From Gammaproteobacteria bacterium (GTDB lineage Bacteria > Pseudomonadota > Gammaproteobacteria > Steroidobacterales > Steroidobacteraceae): a DNA stretch of 64,000 nucleotides. The notes beneath the pieces were generated by a model. That model saw only the letters and a program-made list of their open reading frames with translations, had not been told where the DNA came from and made no database searches. A program made the position numbers and the translations under genes. The stretch covers positions 1-64,000 of the forward strand of contig DAHXNV010000002.1 of assembly GCA_027365225.1 (NCBI GenBank). The letters run 5' to 3'. Of the stretch, positions 23,393-31,612 are shown piece by piece (the stretch's first letter is position 1; each line of letters opens with the position of its first letter).

Positions 23393-26300
23393 TCAGTGGA
23401 AATCCCGCGAGCGCGTGAGCAGCGTCCCCAGAAGCGCCGTACGGTCGCGCAGCCGCCGGGCAATGATGTGCGTCACGCCATCCTGGCGCTGCAGCCGGCC
23501 GCGCACCTCGAGGAGCCGTGCCGACAGCAGCGCCTCGCGGCAGACATCGCCAACGCGCGCCCAGACGATGATATTGACCTGCCCGCTCTCGTCTTCCAGA
23601 GTCACGAACGTGACGCCGCCGGCCGCCGTGGGCCGCTGACGCATCAGAACGATGCCGGCGGTGCAAACTGCGCTGCCGGACGGCAGCGCAGTGATGTCCT
23701 CTGCCGTGCACAGCCCCGCCTTGCGCAGCGCCGGACGCAGCAGCGCCAGCGGATGGCGCCCGAGGGTCAGTCCCACGGAGGCGTAATCGGCCACCAGGGT
23801 CTCGCCTTCCGTCGGAGCGGACAACAAAGGGGCGGGCTCACCGTGCCCGCAGACCTCGCCCTCGATCGGCAGAGGCTTCTGCGTGCCCGCCACGTCCCAG
23901 AAGGCGAAGTGACGGTTGCCGCTCAGGGCCGCGAAGGCTCCGGCGGCCGCCAGCGCCTCCAGATCGCCCCGGTCGAGCCCGGCGCGCCGGGCAAGATCCT
24001 GCACGCCGGTAAAGCCGCTCCCGGTGCGCGCGGCGAGGAGCCGCGCGCCGCCGGCCTGCGAGAGCCCCCGCACCAGCCTCAACCCCAGTCGCAGCGCCGG
24101 CTGCCCGTCCCCCTCGGGCTCGAGCGTGCAGTCCCAGTCGCTTGCGCAAACGTCCACCGGCCGCACCTCGACGCCGTGCGCGCGAGCATCGCGCACCAGC
24201 TGCGCCGGCGCATAGAAGCCCATCGGCTGACTGTTGAGCAGCGCCGCGGTGAACGCGGCGGGCTCGTAACGCTTCAGCCAGGCGCAGTCGTACACCAACA
24301 GAGCAAAGCTCGCCGCATGCGACAGCGGAAAGCCATAGTCGCCGAATCCCAACATCTGGCGGTAGATCCGCTCGGCGAACTGCGGCGGGTAGCCGCGCGC
24401 GGCCATGCCGCCGAGGAGCTTCTCGCGCAAGTGTCCGATGCCACCGCTTCGCTTCCAGGCGCCCATCGCGCGGCGCAGCTGATCGGCCTCCCCGGGGGTG
24501 AAGCCCGCGGCCACCACGGCGAGCTGCATCACCTGTTCCTGAAAGATCGGCACGCCGAGAGTGCGCCGCAGCACCGCCTCGACCTGCGGGCTCGGATAGT
24601 GCACCGGCTCGAGGGCCTGACGGCGCCTGAGATAGGGATGAACCATGTCGCCTTGAATGGGCCCGGGACGCACGATGGCCACCTCAATGATCAGATCGTA
24701 GTAGCACTGTGGCCGCAGCCGCGGCAGCATCGCCATCTGCGCGCGCGATTCGATCTGAAACACCCCGACCGTGTCGGCCTGCGAGATCATCGCGTAGACC
24801 GCGGGATCTTCCGCCGGCAGCGTCCCGAGCGCCCAGCGCGTGCCCCGCAGGTCATTGACCAGATCGAATGCCCTGCGCAGCGCGCTCAGCATCCCCAGGG
24901 CGAGCACATCGACCTTGAGCAGTCCCAGGGCGTTCAGATCGTCCTTGTCCCACTGCACCACGGTACGCTCGGGCATCGCCGCGTTCTCGATCGGCACCAG
25001 CTCATCGAGCCGCCCGGCCGAGATCACCAGGCCGCCGACATGTTGGGACAGATGGCGGGGAAAGCCCGGGAACGCAACCAGCGTGTGCGCCAGCGGCAGC
25101 AGCCGCGAGAGCACCGGATCGGCGGGATCGAAGCGCGCCGCGGCGAGCCGCTCGGACCACCGCTCTACCCCGTCCCACCCCTGCAGCGCCTTGGCCAGCC
25201 GGGCGCATAAGTGCGGATCGAGCCCGAAGGCCTTGCCAAGATCGCGCAGGGCGCTGCGCGCGCGATAGAGGATCACCGCAGCGGCGAGCGCGGCACGCTC
25301 GCGACCGTACTTGCCGTAGACGTACTGAATGACCTCCTCGCGCCGCTCGTGCTCGAAATCAATGTCGATATCGGGCGGTTCGTTGCGCTCCTTGGAGATG
25401 AACCGCTCGAACAGCAGGCCCGCGCCGCGCTCCGGATCGACCGCGCTCACCCCCAGGCAATAGCAGACCCGCGAGTTGGCGGCCGAGCCCCTGCCTTGAC
25501 AGAGAATGCCGCGGGAACGCGCGAAGGCGACCAGGTCGTGGACGGTCAGGAAATACGGCTCGTAGCCGAGCTCGGCGATCACCTCCAGTTCGTGCTCGAG
25601 CGCGGCGCGCTCGGGCGGCGGCACGCCCCGCGGCCAGCGGCGCCGCGCACCGGCCTCGGTGAGCCGGCGCAGATGGCTCGCCGGGGTCTGCCCCGGCGGC
25701 ACCAGCTCGCTCGGGTACTCGTAGCGCAGCTCATCGAGCGAGAATGTGCAGCGCCGCGCGATCTGCACCGTCGCCTCGAGCAGTTGCGGCCGGTAGAGCT
25801 TGGCGAGACGTCCACGCTCACGCAGATAACGCTCGCCATTGGGATGCAGGACGCCGGCAATCTCGGCAATGGGCATGTTGAGCCGGATGGCGGTCAGCGC
25901 ATCCTGCAGTTTGCGCCGTGAGCGCACATGCATGTGCACGTCGCCGCTGGCGACCTGCGGCAGCCCGATCTCACGTGCCAGGTGTGCAAGGGCCGCGAGC
26001 CGCTCGCGGTCAGCGCCCCCGCGCAGCACCTCCACGGCGATCCACACCTCGCCGGGGAAATGGGCCGCGAGCCACCGCGCCTCCTCCGCTCGCGGTGCCT
26101 CGCCCGGCAGCCACAGGATCAGGCAATGCGCGAGTGTCTCGGTAAGATCGTTCCGTGTCAGCCGATAGCCGCCCTTGGCCGCGGCGCGGCGGCCGCGGGT
26201 GATGAGCCGGCAGAGACGGCCGTAGCCGTGCCGGTCGGTGGCGAGCACCACCAGGGCGAGGCCGCACTCGAGGGTCAGCTCCGAGCCGATGATGAGCTTC

Positions 26301-26494
26301 ACGCCGCGCTCCTGGGCCGCCACGTGCGCACGCACCACGCCCGAGAGGGAGCATTCGTCGGTCAGCGCGAGCGCCGTGTAGCCCATCTCGGCAGCCCGGG
26401 CGATGAGCTCCTGCGGATGCGAGGCCCCGCGCAGGAAGGTGAAATTGCTCAGGCAATGCAGCTCCGCATACGCAGGCTCGGACGCCTCATTCAA
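23393..26494 (-). CDS. dnaE2: Error-prone DNA polymerase DnaE2 (ImuC)
   Basis: This 1033-residue C-family polymerase works with ImuA and ImuB in SOS-induced translesion synthesis. The N-terminal PHP domain has YAELHCLSNFTFLRGASH, the DnaE2-type version. The palm shows PDIDIDFEHERREEVIQYVY with the catalytic aspartates. The HhH region and the C-terminal OB domain (GITFV-like TAAGGVTFVTLEDESGQVNI) follow. The start is TTG 26494, overlapping the imuB stop (TTGA); a longer upstream frame merely shadows imuB. It is the last gene of the lexA-imuA-imuB-dnaE2 operon. Confidence 0.96.
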   Translation of the reverse strand: MNEASEPAYAELHCLSNFTFLRGASHPQELIARAAEMGYTALALTDECSLSGVVRAHVAAQERGVKLIIGSELTLECGLALVVLATDRHGYGRLCRLITRGRRAAAKGGYRLTRNDLTETLAHCLILWLPGEAPRAEEARWLAAHFPGEVWIAVEVLRGGADRERLAALAHLAREIGLPQVASGDVHMHVRSRRKLQDALTAIRLNMPIAEIAGVLHPNGERYLRERGRLAKLYRPQLLEATVQIARRCTFSLDELRYEYPSELVPPGQTPASHLRRLTEAGARRRWPRGVPPPERAALEHELEVIAELGYEPYFLTVHDLVAFARSRGILCQGRGSAANSRVCYCLGVSAVDPERGAGLLFERFISKERNEPPDIDIDFEHERREEVIQYVYGKYGRERAALAAAVILYRARSALRDLGKAFGLDPHLCARLAKALQGWDGVERWSERLAAARFDPADPVLSRLLPLAHTLVAFPGFPRHLSQHVGGLVISAGRLDELVPIENAAMPERTVVQWDKDDLNALGLLKVDVLALGMLSALRRAFDLVNDLRGTRWALGTLPAEDPAVYAMISQADTVGVFQIESRAQMAMLPRLRPQCYYDLIIEVAIVRPGPIQGDMVHPYLRRRQALEPVHYPSPQVEAVLRRTLGVPIFQEQVMQLAVVAAGFTPGEADQLRRAMGAWKRSGGIGHLREKLLGGMAARGYPPQFAERIYRQMLGFGDYGFPLSHAASFALLVYDCAWLKRYEPAAFTAALLNSQPMGFYAPAQLVRDARAHGVEVRPVDVCASDWDCTLEPEGDGQPALRLGLRLVRGLSQAGGARLLAARTGSGFTGVQDLARRAGLDRGDLEALAAAGAFAALSGNRHFAFWDVAGTQKPLPIEGEVCGHGEPAPLLSAPTEGETLVADYASVGLTLGRHPLALLRPALRKAGLCTAEDITALPSGSAVCTAGIVLMRQRPTAAGGVTFVTLEDESGQVNIIVWARVGDVCREALLSARLLEVRGRLQRQDGVTHIIARRLRDRTALLGTLLTRSRDFH

Positions 26495-27975
26495 GCGAAC
26501 ACTCCCTGCAGGAACCAGCGGTGCGGGGCGGCACGCTCGCGGAACAACCACAGCCGCCGGCCATACACATCCACGGCCTCGTAGTAATCCCGCTCGATGT
26601 CGCGGCCATCCCACCAACCGGTCTCGATCCGCTCCGGCTCGCTCTCCAGACGCAGCGCGCCACGATAGCGCGGCAGACCGTCGCGCTGGCGCAACGGCCG
26701 CGGCACAGGCAACAGCCACAGCGGGCGCGCGGCGGTGAAATCGCCGGACGCGATCGCCGACGGTGCACAGGCCCCCGGTTCCGTCACCCGCCAAGCCGCC
26801 TCCGGCCGGTGATCCGGCACGACCGCAAGACCCTGAACCGCCTCGGGACCGAGCCGGGCGCGCAACCGCTCGATGAATGCCGAGCCGCGCGCCTCGGGCA
26901 CACCGCCGTGCTCACCGCTTTGCCAAAGCCCCGAGGAGCACAATGCCCGCGGCACGGGCTCCCCGGCGCGCAACTCACACGTATGCGCCGGCTCCGGCAG
27001 GGTGAGCATGCGCAAACGCTCCCCGAGCAACTCCGTGAGCCGCGCCGCGTCGGCCAAGGGATCGGCCAGACGCAGCACACAGCGGGTCGGCTCGGCGTGC
27101 CGATGCCACAGCCGACACTCGAGCGCCAACACCCCGCACTGGCGGGCCTCGAGGAAACGTTCGAGCGCCTCGATCAGCGGCGCCAGCGCCGCGATGAGCT
27201 GTCCGTGGCTCGCCGACTCGCAAGGCAGCTCACGGCGGCAGCGGAAGCGCACCGGCGCCTCGAAGCGTTCGCGCGGATCAGGCGCGCGCCCCGTCAGTCG
27301 GTCGAGGTCGGCAAGCCGGGTCGCGCCGAAGCGCTGCGCGAACCCGGCGCGTGGCAGACGCAGGACCTGACCGATGGTGCGCACACCGATCGCGGCGAGC
27401 CGATCGAGCACCTCCTGCGGCCAACGCAGCACCCTCAGCGGCAGGGGCGCGAGCGAGCCGATGAGCCGGGCCGCATCCTGCAGCACCAGAGCGCATTCCC
27501 CGCGCGCGGCGGCGAGCGCCGCCAGGGGTGTCGGCGCAAACGCCAGACTGCCGGCTATCGCCAGATCGGCACATTCGCGCCGCAGCGCGCGCCGCAAACC
27601 CTCCACCCCGCCGAACAGGCGCAGACTGGCATGGACCTCGAGCAGCAGCCCATCGGGTGGCACCAGGCTGACACGCGGTGTGAAGCGCAGTGCGCGTATG
27701 GCCAGACGCTGCAGCCCCTGCGGCGCGCACCGCCCGGCCGCGCCCGTGAGATGCAGGCCCAACCACAACTCCGGTGCCGCAGCGCGAGCCGCCCGGCCGG
27801 CCGGCGGGGTCCGGTTTCCCCGCGCGACCTGCGGTTGCGGGGCCGCCGGTCGCGGCGCGCGCTGCCCGGCGCCGCTTGCGCGCTCATGGCCGCCGGTCGG
27901 CAAGGACTGTTCCAGCCGGGCGCTCGGGCGCTCATCGCGGCGCGCAAACAGATCGATGGTTCGGCGCGCGCTCAC
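26491..27975 (-). CDS. imuB: DNA polymerase Y-family-like mutasome protein ImuB
   Basis: ImuB is a catalytically inactive Y-family homologue that bridges the beta clamp and DnaE2. The 494-residue sequence has the degenerate polymerase fold: LWLGLHLTGA start block, PDGLLLEVHASLRLFGG where active Y-polymerases have an acidic motif, then HhH motif LDRLAAIGVRTIGQVLRLPR. The C-terminal half contains RPLWLLPVPRPLRQR, similar to the segment found in other ImuB proteins. The start GTG 27975 has GGAGG six bases upstream and overlaps the imuA stop (GTGA); GTG 27981 is less well placed. The Arg/Pro-rich residues ~15-65 are unusually long. Confidence 0.92.
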   Translation of the reverse strand: MSARRTIDLFARRDERPSARLEQSLPTGGHERASGAGQRAPRPAAPQPQVARGNRTPPAGRAARAAAPELWLGLHLTGAAGRCAPQGLQRLAIRALRFTPRVSLVPPDGLLLEVHASLRLFGGVEGLRRALRRECADLAIAGSLAFAPTPLAALAAARGECALVLQDAARLIGSLAPLPLRVLRWPQEVLDRLAAIGVRTIGQVLRLPRAGFAQRFGATRLADLDRLTGRAPDPRERFEAPVRFRCRRELPCESASHGQLIAALAPLIEALERFLEARQCGVLALECRLWHRHAEPTRCVLRLADPLADAARLTELLGERLRMLTLPEPAHTCELRAGEPVPRALCSSGLWQSGEHGGVPEARGSAFIERLRARLGPEAVQGLAVVPDHRPEAAWRVTEPGACAPSAIASGDFTAARPLWLLPVPRPLRQRDGLPRYRGALRLESEPERIETGWWDGRDIERDYYEAVDVYGRRLWLFRERAAPHRWFLQGVFA

Positions 27976-28667
27976 GGACACCCTCCAGCCCCGGGGTACG
28001 CCCCACCCCAGGTCAGATCGAGGGCACCGCGCGCGCCGCCACGACTTTTGAGCAGCGTGACCCGCACCCCGCGCTCGAGCGGCTCCACGACCAGCCGCAG
28101 CATCGCCGCGGAAGCCTCACGGGCCGAGGCGCGCGGCCGAAACAACACCCCGAGGGCGCTGCCGCGCTGTGCGGCCAGGTGTAGACGGCGGATCTGGCGC
28201 GGCAGCGCATGCCGCGCCCAGGCGAGCCCGCTGTCGCAGGCACCCGAGCCGAGCGCCTGCTCGAGAGCCCACAGGCATTCCTTGCCTTGGGCACGCACGA
28301 TCAGCAACCGCGACAGGTCGATGCCGGTGGCGAGCAGCGCCGGAGTGAAAGGCGAAAGCGGTGGAGCCACCCATGCGCTCCAGCGCGCCTCGGGCCGGGT
28401 GGTCAGAGCGGCCAGCGCCGGCAACAATAGTTTGAGCTCGCCCACCCCGAAGCGGACCGGCAGAACCTCGATCAGACCGCTGCGCGGCCATCCCCCGCCG
28501 GGCAGTGCCTCATCGAGGCGAGCAAATCCACTCGAGCACACCGGCTGCCGGGCCGCGTGCCCGGCGCGCCAGAGCAGCGGATGCGCCAATAGATCTTCGA
28601 GCCGCGCCGCTCGTCCGTGCGGCGGGTCCGACGGCATTGCACCGCAGCTCGGCGGATCGGCCGACAT
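27972..28667 (-). CDS. imuA: Translesion synthesis accessory protein ImuA
   Basis: This 231-residue RecA-like protein is the first mutasome cistron after lexA. Recognisable features are the SGFARLDEALPGGGWPRSGLIEVL block and the RLLIVRAQGKECLWALEQAL segment, typical of ImuA/SulA-like proteins in high-GC proteobacteria. There is no intact Walker A in the expected place (PVRFGVGELKLLLPAL), as is usual for ImuA. ATG 28667 lies 24 bases after the lexA stop. Confidence 0.9.
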   Translation of the reverse strand: MSADPPSCGAMPSDPPHGRAARLEDLLAHPLLWRAGHAARQPVCSSGFARLDEALPGGGWPRSGLIEVLPVRFGVGELKLLLPALAALTTRPEARWSAWVAPPLSPFTPALLATGIDLSRLLIVRAQGKECLWALEQALGSGACDSGLAWARHALPRQIRRLHLAAQRGSALGVLFRPRASAREASAAMLRLVVEPLERGVRVTLLKSRGGARGALDLTWGGAYPGAGGCP

Positions 28668-28691
28668 GAGTGTGAGTTCCCCTCACGACAA

Positions 28692-29315
28692 TCACATCAG
28701 CCCATGCGACTTGCCCCGCCGCAGCACCCCGACCACGATGCCCTCGATGAGCAGTGATTGCGCCTTCAGGTCGACCCGGATGGGCTCGAAATCGCCGTTC
28801 TCCGGCAGCAGCCAGACGACCGAGCCCTCTTGACGGTACCGCTTCACGGTGACTTCGTTCTCGAGACGCGCCACGACGATCTGCCGGCTGCGCACATCAG
28901 CGGTACGGTGCACGGCGACCAAGTCCCCATCGAGGATGCCGGCGTTCTTCATGCTCATGCCGGTGACCTTGAGCAGGTAATGAGGCCTGGGCTGGAACAC
29001 CCCCGGATCGATGTCCAGACGCGCCTCGATGTTCTCTTCGGAAAAGATCGGACGCCCGGCGGCGACCCGCCCGATCAGCGGCAAGCCCATCTGCTCGCGA
29101 ATGGTGTCCTTGAGCTGGATGCCGCGCGAGGCGCCCGGCACCAGCGCAATGACGCCCTTGCGGGCCAGGGCGCGCAGATGGTCCTCGGCCGCATTGGGCG
29201 AGCGGAAACCGAGCTCGCGGGCGATCTCGGCCCGCGTAGGCGGCATGCCCTCGTGAGTGATGAAGCGCTGGATGAGGCGCAGAACCTGCATTTGACGAGG
29301 CGTAAGGTCTGACAT
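28692..29315 (-). CDS. lexA: SOS repressor LexA
   Basis: This 207-residue transcriptional repressor self-cleaves when RecA filaments form. The winged-helix DNA-binding domain covers residues 1-70 ([20 protein letters not shown] recognition region). Cleavage site Ala86-Gly87 lies in GRVAAGRP. Catalytic Ser121 ([10 protein letters not shown]) and Lys158 (VTVKRY) are present. It heads the operon lexA-imuA-imuB-dnaE2 and has a LexA box and promoter immediately upstream, so it should regulate itself and the mutasome. No clear Shine-Dalgarno sequence precedes the ATG. Confidence 0.98.
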   Translation of the reverse strand: MSDLTPRQMQVLRLIQRFITHEGMPPTRAEIARELGFRSPNAAEDHLRALARKGVIALVPGASRGIQLKDTIREQMGLPLIGRVAAGRPIFSEENIEARLDIDPGVFQPRPHYLLKVTGMSMKNAGILDGDLVAVHRTADVRSRQIVVARLENEVTVKRYRQEGSVVWLLPENGDFEPIRVDLKAQSLLIEGIVVGVLRRGKSHGLM

Positions 29316-29322
29316 GGGGATT

Positions 29323-29338
29323 CTGTTCGTTTATACAA
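29323..29338 (-). promoter_or_regulatory. LexA box (SOS operator) upstream of lexA
   Basis: The 16-base sequence reads CTGTTCGTTTATACAA on the plus strand. It fits the gammaproteobacterial CTGT-N8-ACAG consensus with one mismatch at the last base. It starts 7 bases upstream of the lexA ATG and covers the predicted transcription start, so bound LexA would block initiation of the operon. Confidence 0.85.
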
Positions 29339-29345
29339 TGCTGTG

Positions 29346-29373
29346 ATTATATCCATAAAAATGCCGTTGGCAA
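29346..29373 (-). promoter_or_regulatory. lexA promoter
   Basis: On the minus strand TTGCCA (29373-29368) and a perfect TATAAT (29351-29346) are separated by 16 bases. The predicted start is near 29339, at the edge of the LexA box, giving a leader of about 24 bases. This one promoter could drive lexA-imuA-imuB-dnaE2. Confidence 0.75.
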
Positions 29374-29553
29374 GCCCCCCTCCCTTATTTTGCGCGCCGC
29401 CGGCCCGCTCCCGCCGCCTCGGAACGAGCACGGAGGCGAGTGACCCCGCCGGTATGAGCCATTTGCGCAAGGTCCGCGCACGCCAGCCGCGTCGGCGTTG
29501 CGTGCGCAGTGAAGCAGGGCCTCCGGCGGCACATGTGAGAGTCGTCCTGTCCC

Positions 29554-29582
29554 TTGCGCCGATTCGCGGACCTGGATATAAT
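29554..29582 (+). promoter_or_regulatory. Sigma-70-type promoter for a structured RNA
   Basis: TTGCGC (29554-29559) and a perfect TATAAT (29577-29582) are separated by exactly 17 bases on the plus strand. The predicted start is around 29589. No convincing protein gene begins within the next 400 bases. The lpp-like gene starts 450 bases downstream. Confidence 0.65.
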
Positions 29583-29588
29583 ATCAGC

Positions 29589-29800
29589 CGCACGAACGAC
29601 GTGCCTACCGCCGAGAGGGCGGGAAGTTACGCGCGGGGAGTGGCCTGCGCGGCGGAGGCAGCGAACGGGTAACCGTTCACCCGCCTCAGCGCCGCCCCAC
29701 GAAGAACCGCGAACCGGCCCAAAGGTCCTTGCAAGCCCCAAGGCTTGCAAGGACCGAGATACGGCAAGTGCTGTCTGGAACGGCATGAAGACGTGTCGGG
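29589..29800 (+). ncRNA. Candidate structured non-coding RNA (family unknown)
   Basis: Downstream of a strong promoter lies a run of stems. GCACG/CGTGC is at 29590-29604, and CCGCC/GGCGG follows (about 29608-29622). A long interrupted arm at 29632-29711 is built from CGCGG/CCGCG, GTGG/CCAC, GCGGCG/CGCCGC, GAGGC/GCCTC and AACGG/CCGTT. A perfect 14-bp hairpin with a CCAA loop is at 29724-29755. Such density of pairing, absence of a good reading frame and the promoter support an RNA gene. The last hairpin and central long arm superficially resemble 6S RNA architecture, but I could not match the 6S conserved bubble. No 4.5S, RNase P or tmRNA signatures are seen. The 3' end is a guess; no intrinsic terminator is visible. 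Confidence 0.5.
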
Positions 29801-29829
29801 GCAGGACTCTAATCATGGCCTGACCCGCG

Positions 29830-30039
29830 CGATCCCCACCCGTTCATTCAGCCTGCATTCATTTACGATCCCAACCCCTTGCGTCCAACCCCAAAATCCA
29901 ATAAAAACAGCGCGGACGGGATTGCATTTCCACGACAAATTTGTTGGACTTACAGGCTCGAGTCGTGGGGGAAGCTCCACCTCGGTTCGTTTGCAGTTTT
30001 TTTCAAGACTTCCTCAATGAACAACCCTAAGGGGACCTT
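29830..30039. other. Non-coding stretch ahead of the lipoprotein gene
   Basis: This stretch is visibly richer in A and T than its surroundings, with no convincing open frame on either strand. A short hairpin, GTGGGG/CTCCAC, is followed ~19 bases later by a run of seven T, which is too far away for a standard terminator. The promoter of the downstream lipoprotein gene presumably lies here, but I cannot pick a clear -35/-10 pair. Confidence 0.4.
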
Positions 30040-30369
30040 ATGAAGTACGCGAGCGTAATAAAGGTGGCCGCGGCCGCGGCACTTGTAGTCGGTCTCGCCG
30101 GCTGCCAGAACCTGACCCCCGTCAAGAGCGATGTTGCCAATCTGAAATCGCAGGTCGCCCAGCTGCAGACCCAGGTGTCGGCGAACCAGAGCGCGGCCGC
30201 CAAGGCGCAGCGCGAAGCCATGGCTGCTCGAAACGCCGCCGACCAGAAGTCCGCGGCCGCCCAGAGCACGGCCAATGAGGCGCTCTCGCTGGCGCAGTCG
30301 AATAAGGCGGCTATCGACGCCACCAATGAGAAGATCGACCGCATGTTCAAGCGCTCGATCTCCAAGTAA
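30040..30369 (+). CDS. Lpp/OprI-like alanine-zipper outer-membrane lipoprotein
   Basis: This 109-residue lipoprotein has a lysine-start signal peptide and lipobox LAGC, with lipidated Cys at residue 22. The mature part is one continuous Ala-rich coiled coil (VANLKSQVAQLQTQVSANQ ... NAADQKSAAAQSTANEA), matching the alanine-zipper family, which is related in layout to murein lipoprotein. It ends in KRSISK; whether the terminal Lys is linked to peptidoglycan is unknown. A strong AAGGGG ribosome site lies upstream, and a perfect terminator follows 22 bases after the stop, so the gene is monocistronic and probably highly expressed. Confidence 0.88.
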   Translation: MKYASVIKVAAAAALVVGLAGCQNLTPVKSDVANLKSQVAQLQTQVSANQSAAAKAQREAMAARNAADQKSAAAQSTANEALSLAQSNKAAIDATNEKIDRMFKRSISK

Positions 30370-30391
30370 GAGCCTCAGCTCCTACGACAAG

Positions 30392-30431
30392 AACGCCGCG
30401 CCACTGATCGGCAGTGCGCGGCGTTTTTTTT
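30392..30431 (+). terminator. Intrinsic terminator of the lipoprotein gene
   Basis: The stem AACGCCGCG/CGCGGCGTT, extended by inner CACTG/CAGTG, is followed immediately by eight T residues. This is a textbook rho-independent terminator for the upstream lipoprotein gene. Confidence 0.93.
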
Positions 30432-30490
30432 GCTTCCACCTGCCGCTCGCGCGCGAAAGCCCGATCGTGCCGCCGCAGGTGGCGGGCGTC

Positions 30491-30654
30491 GGGCGGGGCA
30501 GGAGCCCCGATCCAGCGCTTATTGATAGCATCACGAACGTTTGCCAGGCACAGGGAAGTGCCCCGCCGCCGAAGGTGGCGGACGTTGAGCCAAAAACCAC
30601 GCTTTTTGGCTCAACGGCGCTGGGCGGGGCAGGAGCCCCGATCCAGCGCTTATT
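30491..30654. repeat. 33-bp direct repeats with intervening inverted repeats downstream of fabH
   Basis: Two exact 33-base copies lie at 30491-30523 and 30622-30654, each containing the small palindrome GGGGCAGGAGCCCC. Between them is a perfect inverted repeat with 13-bp arms and a 6-base loop (30584-30615, arms GTTGAGCCAAAAA/TTTTTGGCTCAAC) and a shorter hairpin CGCCGCC/GGTGGCG. The block sits between the convergent lipoprotein and fabH genes and abuts the fabH stop codon. It may be a duplicated transcription-end structure or a small repeated element. Confidence 0.8.
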
Positions 30655-30658
30655 AATA

Positions 30659-31612
30659 TCAATAACGGATCAGCGCCGACCCCCAGGTGAATCCACCGCC
30701 GAAGGCCTCGAGCAGGATCAGATCGCCGCGGCGGATCTTGCCCGAGCGCACCCCGAAATCCAGCGCCAGCGGCACGGATGCGGCCGAGGTGTTGCCGTGG
30801 TCCTGAACGGTCGTGATCACCCGCTCCATCGGCAGATCGAGCCTGCGCGCCGTCGCCTGGATGATCCGCAGGTTCGCCTGATGCGGCACCAGCCAGTCGA
30901 GCGCCGCGGGCACGATCCGGTTGGCCGCGAGCGTCTCCTCGATGGATTTCGTGAGCGTGTTCACCGCGATCTTGAAGACATCGTTGCCCTTCATGGTGAT
31001 CGCACGACTGGGCTTGGACAGATCCGTACCGCCGCCACTGTAGAGCAGATCCCAGTACCCGCCGTCGGCATGCAGATGGGTCGAGACAATGCCGGGCGCC
31101 TCGGCCGGCTCGAGCAACACCGCGCCCGCGCCGTCGGCAAACAGCACCGCGGTGGAACGATCGGTCCAATCCGTGATGCGCGAGAGCGTCTCGGCGCCGA
31201 TCGCCAGCGCACGCTTCGCTTCACCGGCGCGCACGAATTTGTCGGCGATCGACAGCGCGTACATGAAGCCGCTGCAGGCCGTCTCGACACTGAAGGCCGG
31301 TACGCCGCGGCAACCCAGCCGCGCCTGCAGCAGCACGCCGCAGTTGGGGAAGAACAAGTTGGGCGTGGTGGTGCCGAAGATGATGAGGTCTACGTCCTCG
31401 GGCCTGCAGCCGGCGGCATCGAGCGCGGCGCGCACGGCGTGCTCGGCCAGATCGACCGTGGTCTCCCCGTCCGCGGCGATATGCCGCCGCTCGATCCCGG
31501 TGCGCTCTCGAATCCATTGATCGCTGGTGTTCAGCATCTTCTCGAGATCGAAATTGGTCAGCACCTTGGCGGGCAAATACGAGCCCGTTGCAGCGATGCG
31601 CGAGTACCTCAA
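30659..31612 (-). CDS. fabH: 3-oxoacyl-ACP synthase III (FabH)
   Basis: FabH condenses acetyl-CoA with malonyl-ACP to start type II fatty acid synthesis. The 317-residue sequence has catalytic Cys113 in VETACSGFMYALS, His in LVPHQANLRI (~244) and Asn in DHGNTSAASVPLAL (~274), plus the ERTGIERRHIA and GAGAVLLEP blocks. The start is TTG 31612, overlapping the plsX stop (TTGA); no ATG fits, and the TTG places the N-terminus (RYSRIAATGSYLP) where the family begins. It is the last gene of yceD-rpmF-plsX-fabH. Confidence 0.96.
   Translation of the reverse strand: MRYSRIAATGSYLPAKVLTNFDLEKMLNTSDQWIRERTGIERRHIAADGETTVDLAEHAVRAALDAAGCRPEDVDLIIFGTTTPNLFFPNCGVLLQARLGCRGVPAFSVETACSGFMYALSIADKFVRAGEAKRALAIGAETLSRITDWTDRSTAVLFADGAGAVLLEPAEAPGIVSTHLHADGGYWDLLYSGGGTDLSKPSRAITMKGNDVFKIAVNTLTKSIEETLAANRIVPAALDWLVPHQANLRIIQATARRLDLPMERVITTVQDHGNTSAASVPLALDFGVRSGKIRRGDLILLEAFGGGFTWGSALIRY

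Noticed and set aside
26495-26794. N-terminal extension of dnaE2 of about 100 codons
   Set aside because: It overlaps the imuB coding sequence; the PHP domain begins right after TTG 26494.
29589-29800. RNase P RNA, 4.5S RNA or tmRNA
   Set aside because: None of the universally conserved core sequences of these RNAs could be found in the stretch.
29785-29823. 12-codon ORF within the candidate ncRNA
   Set aside because: No ribosome binding site, and the peptide does not resemble a tmRNA tag (no LAA-type ending).
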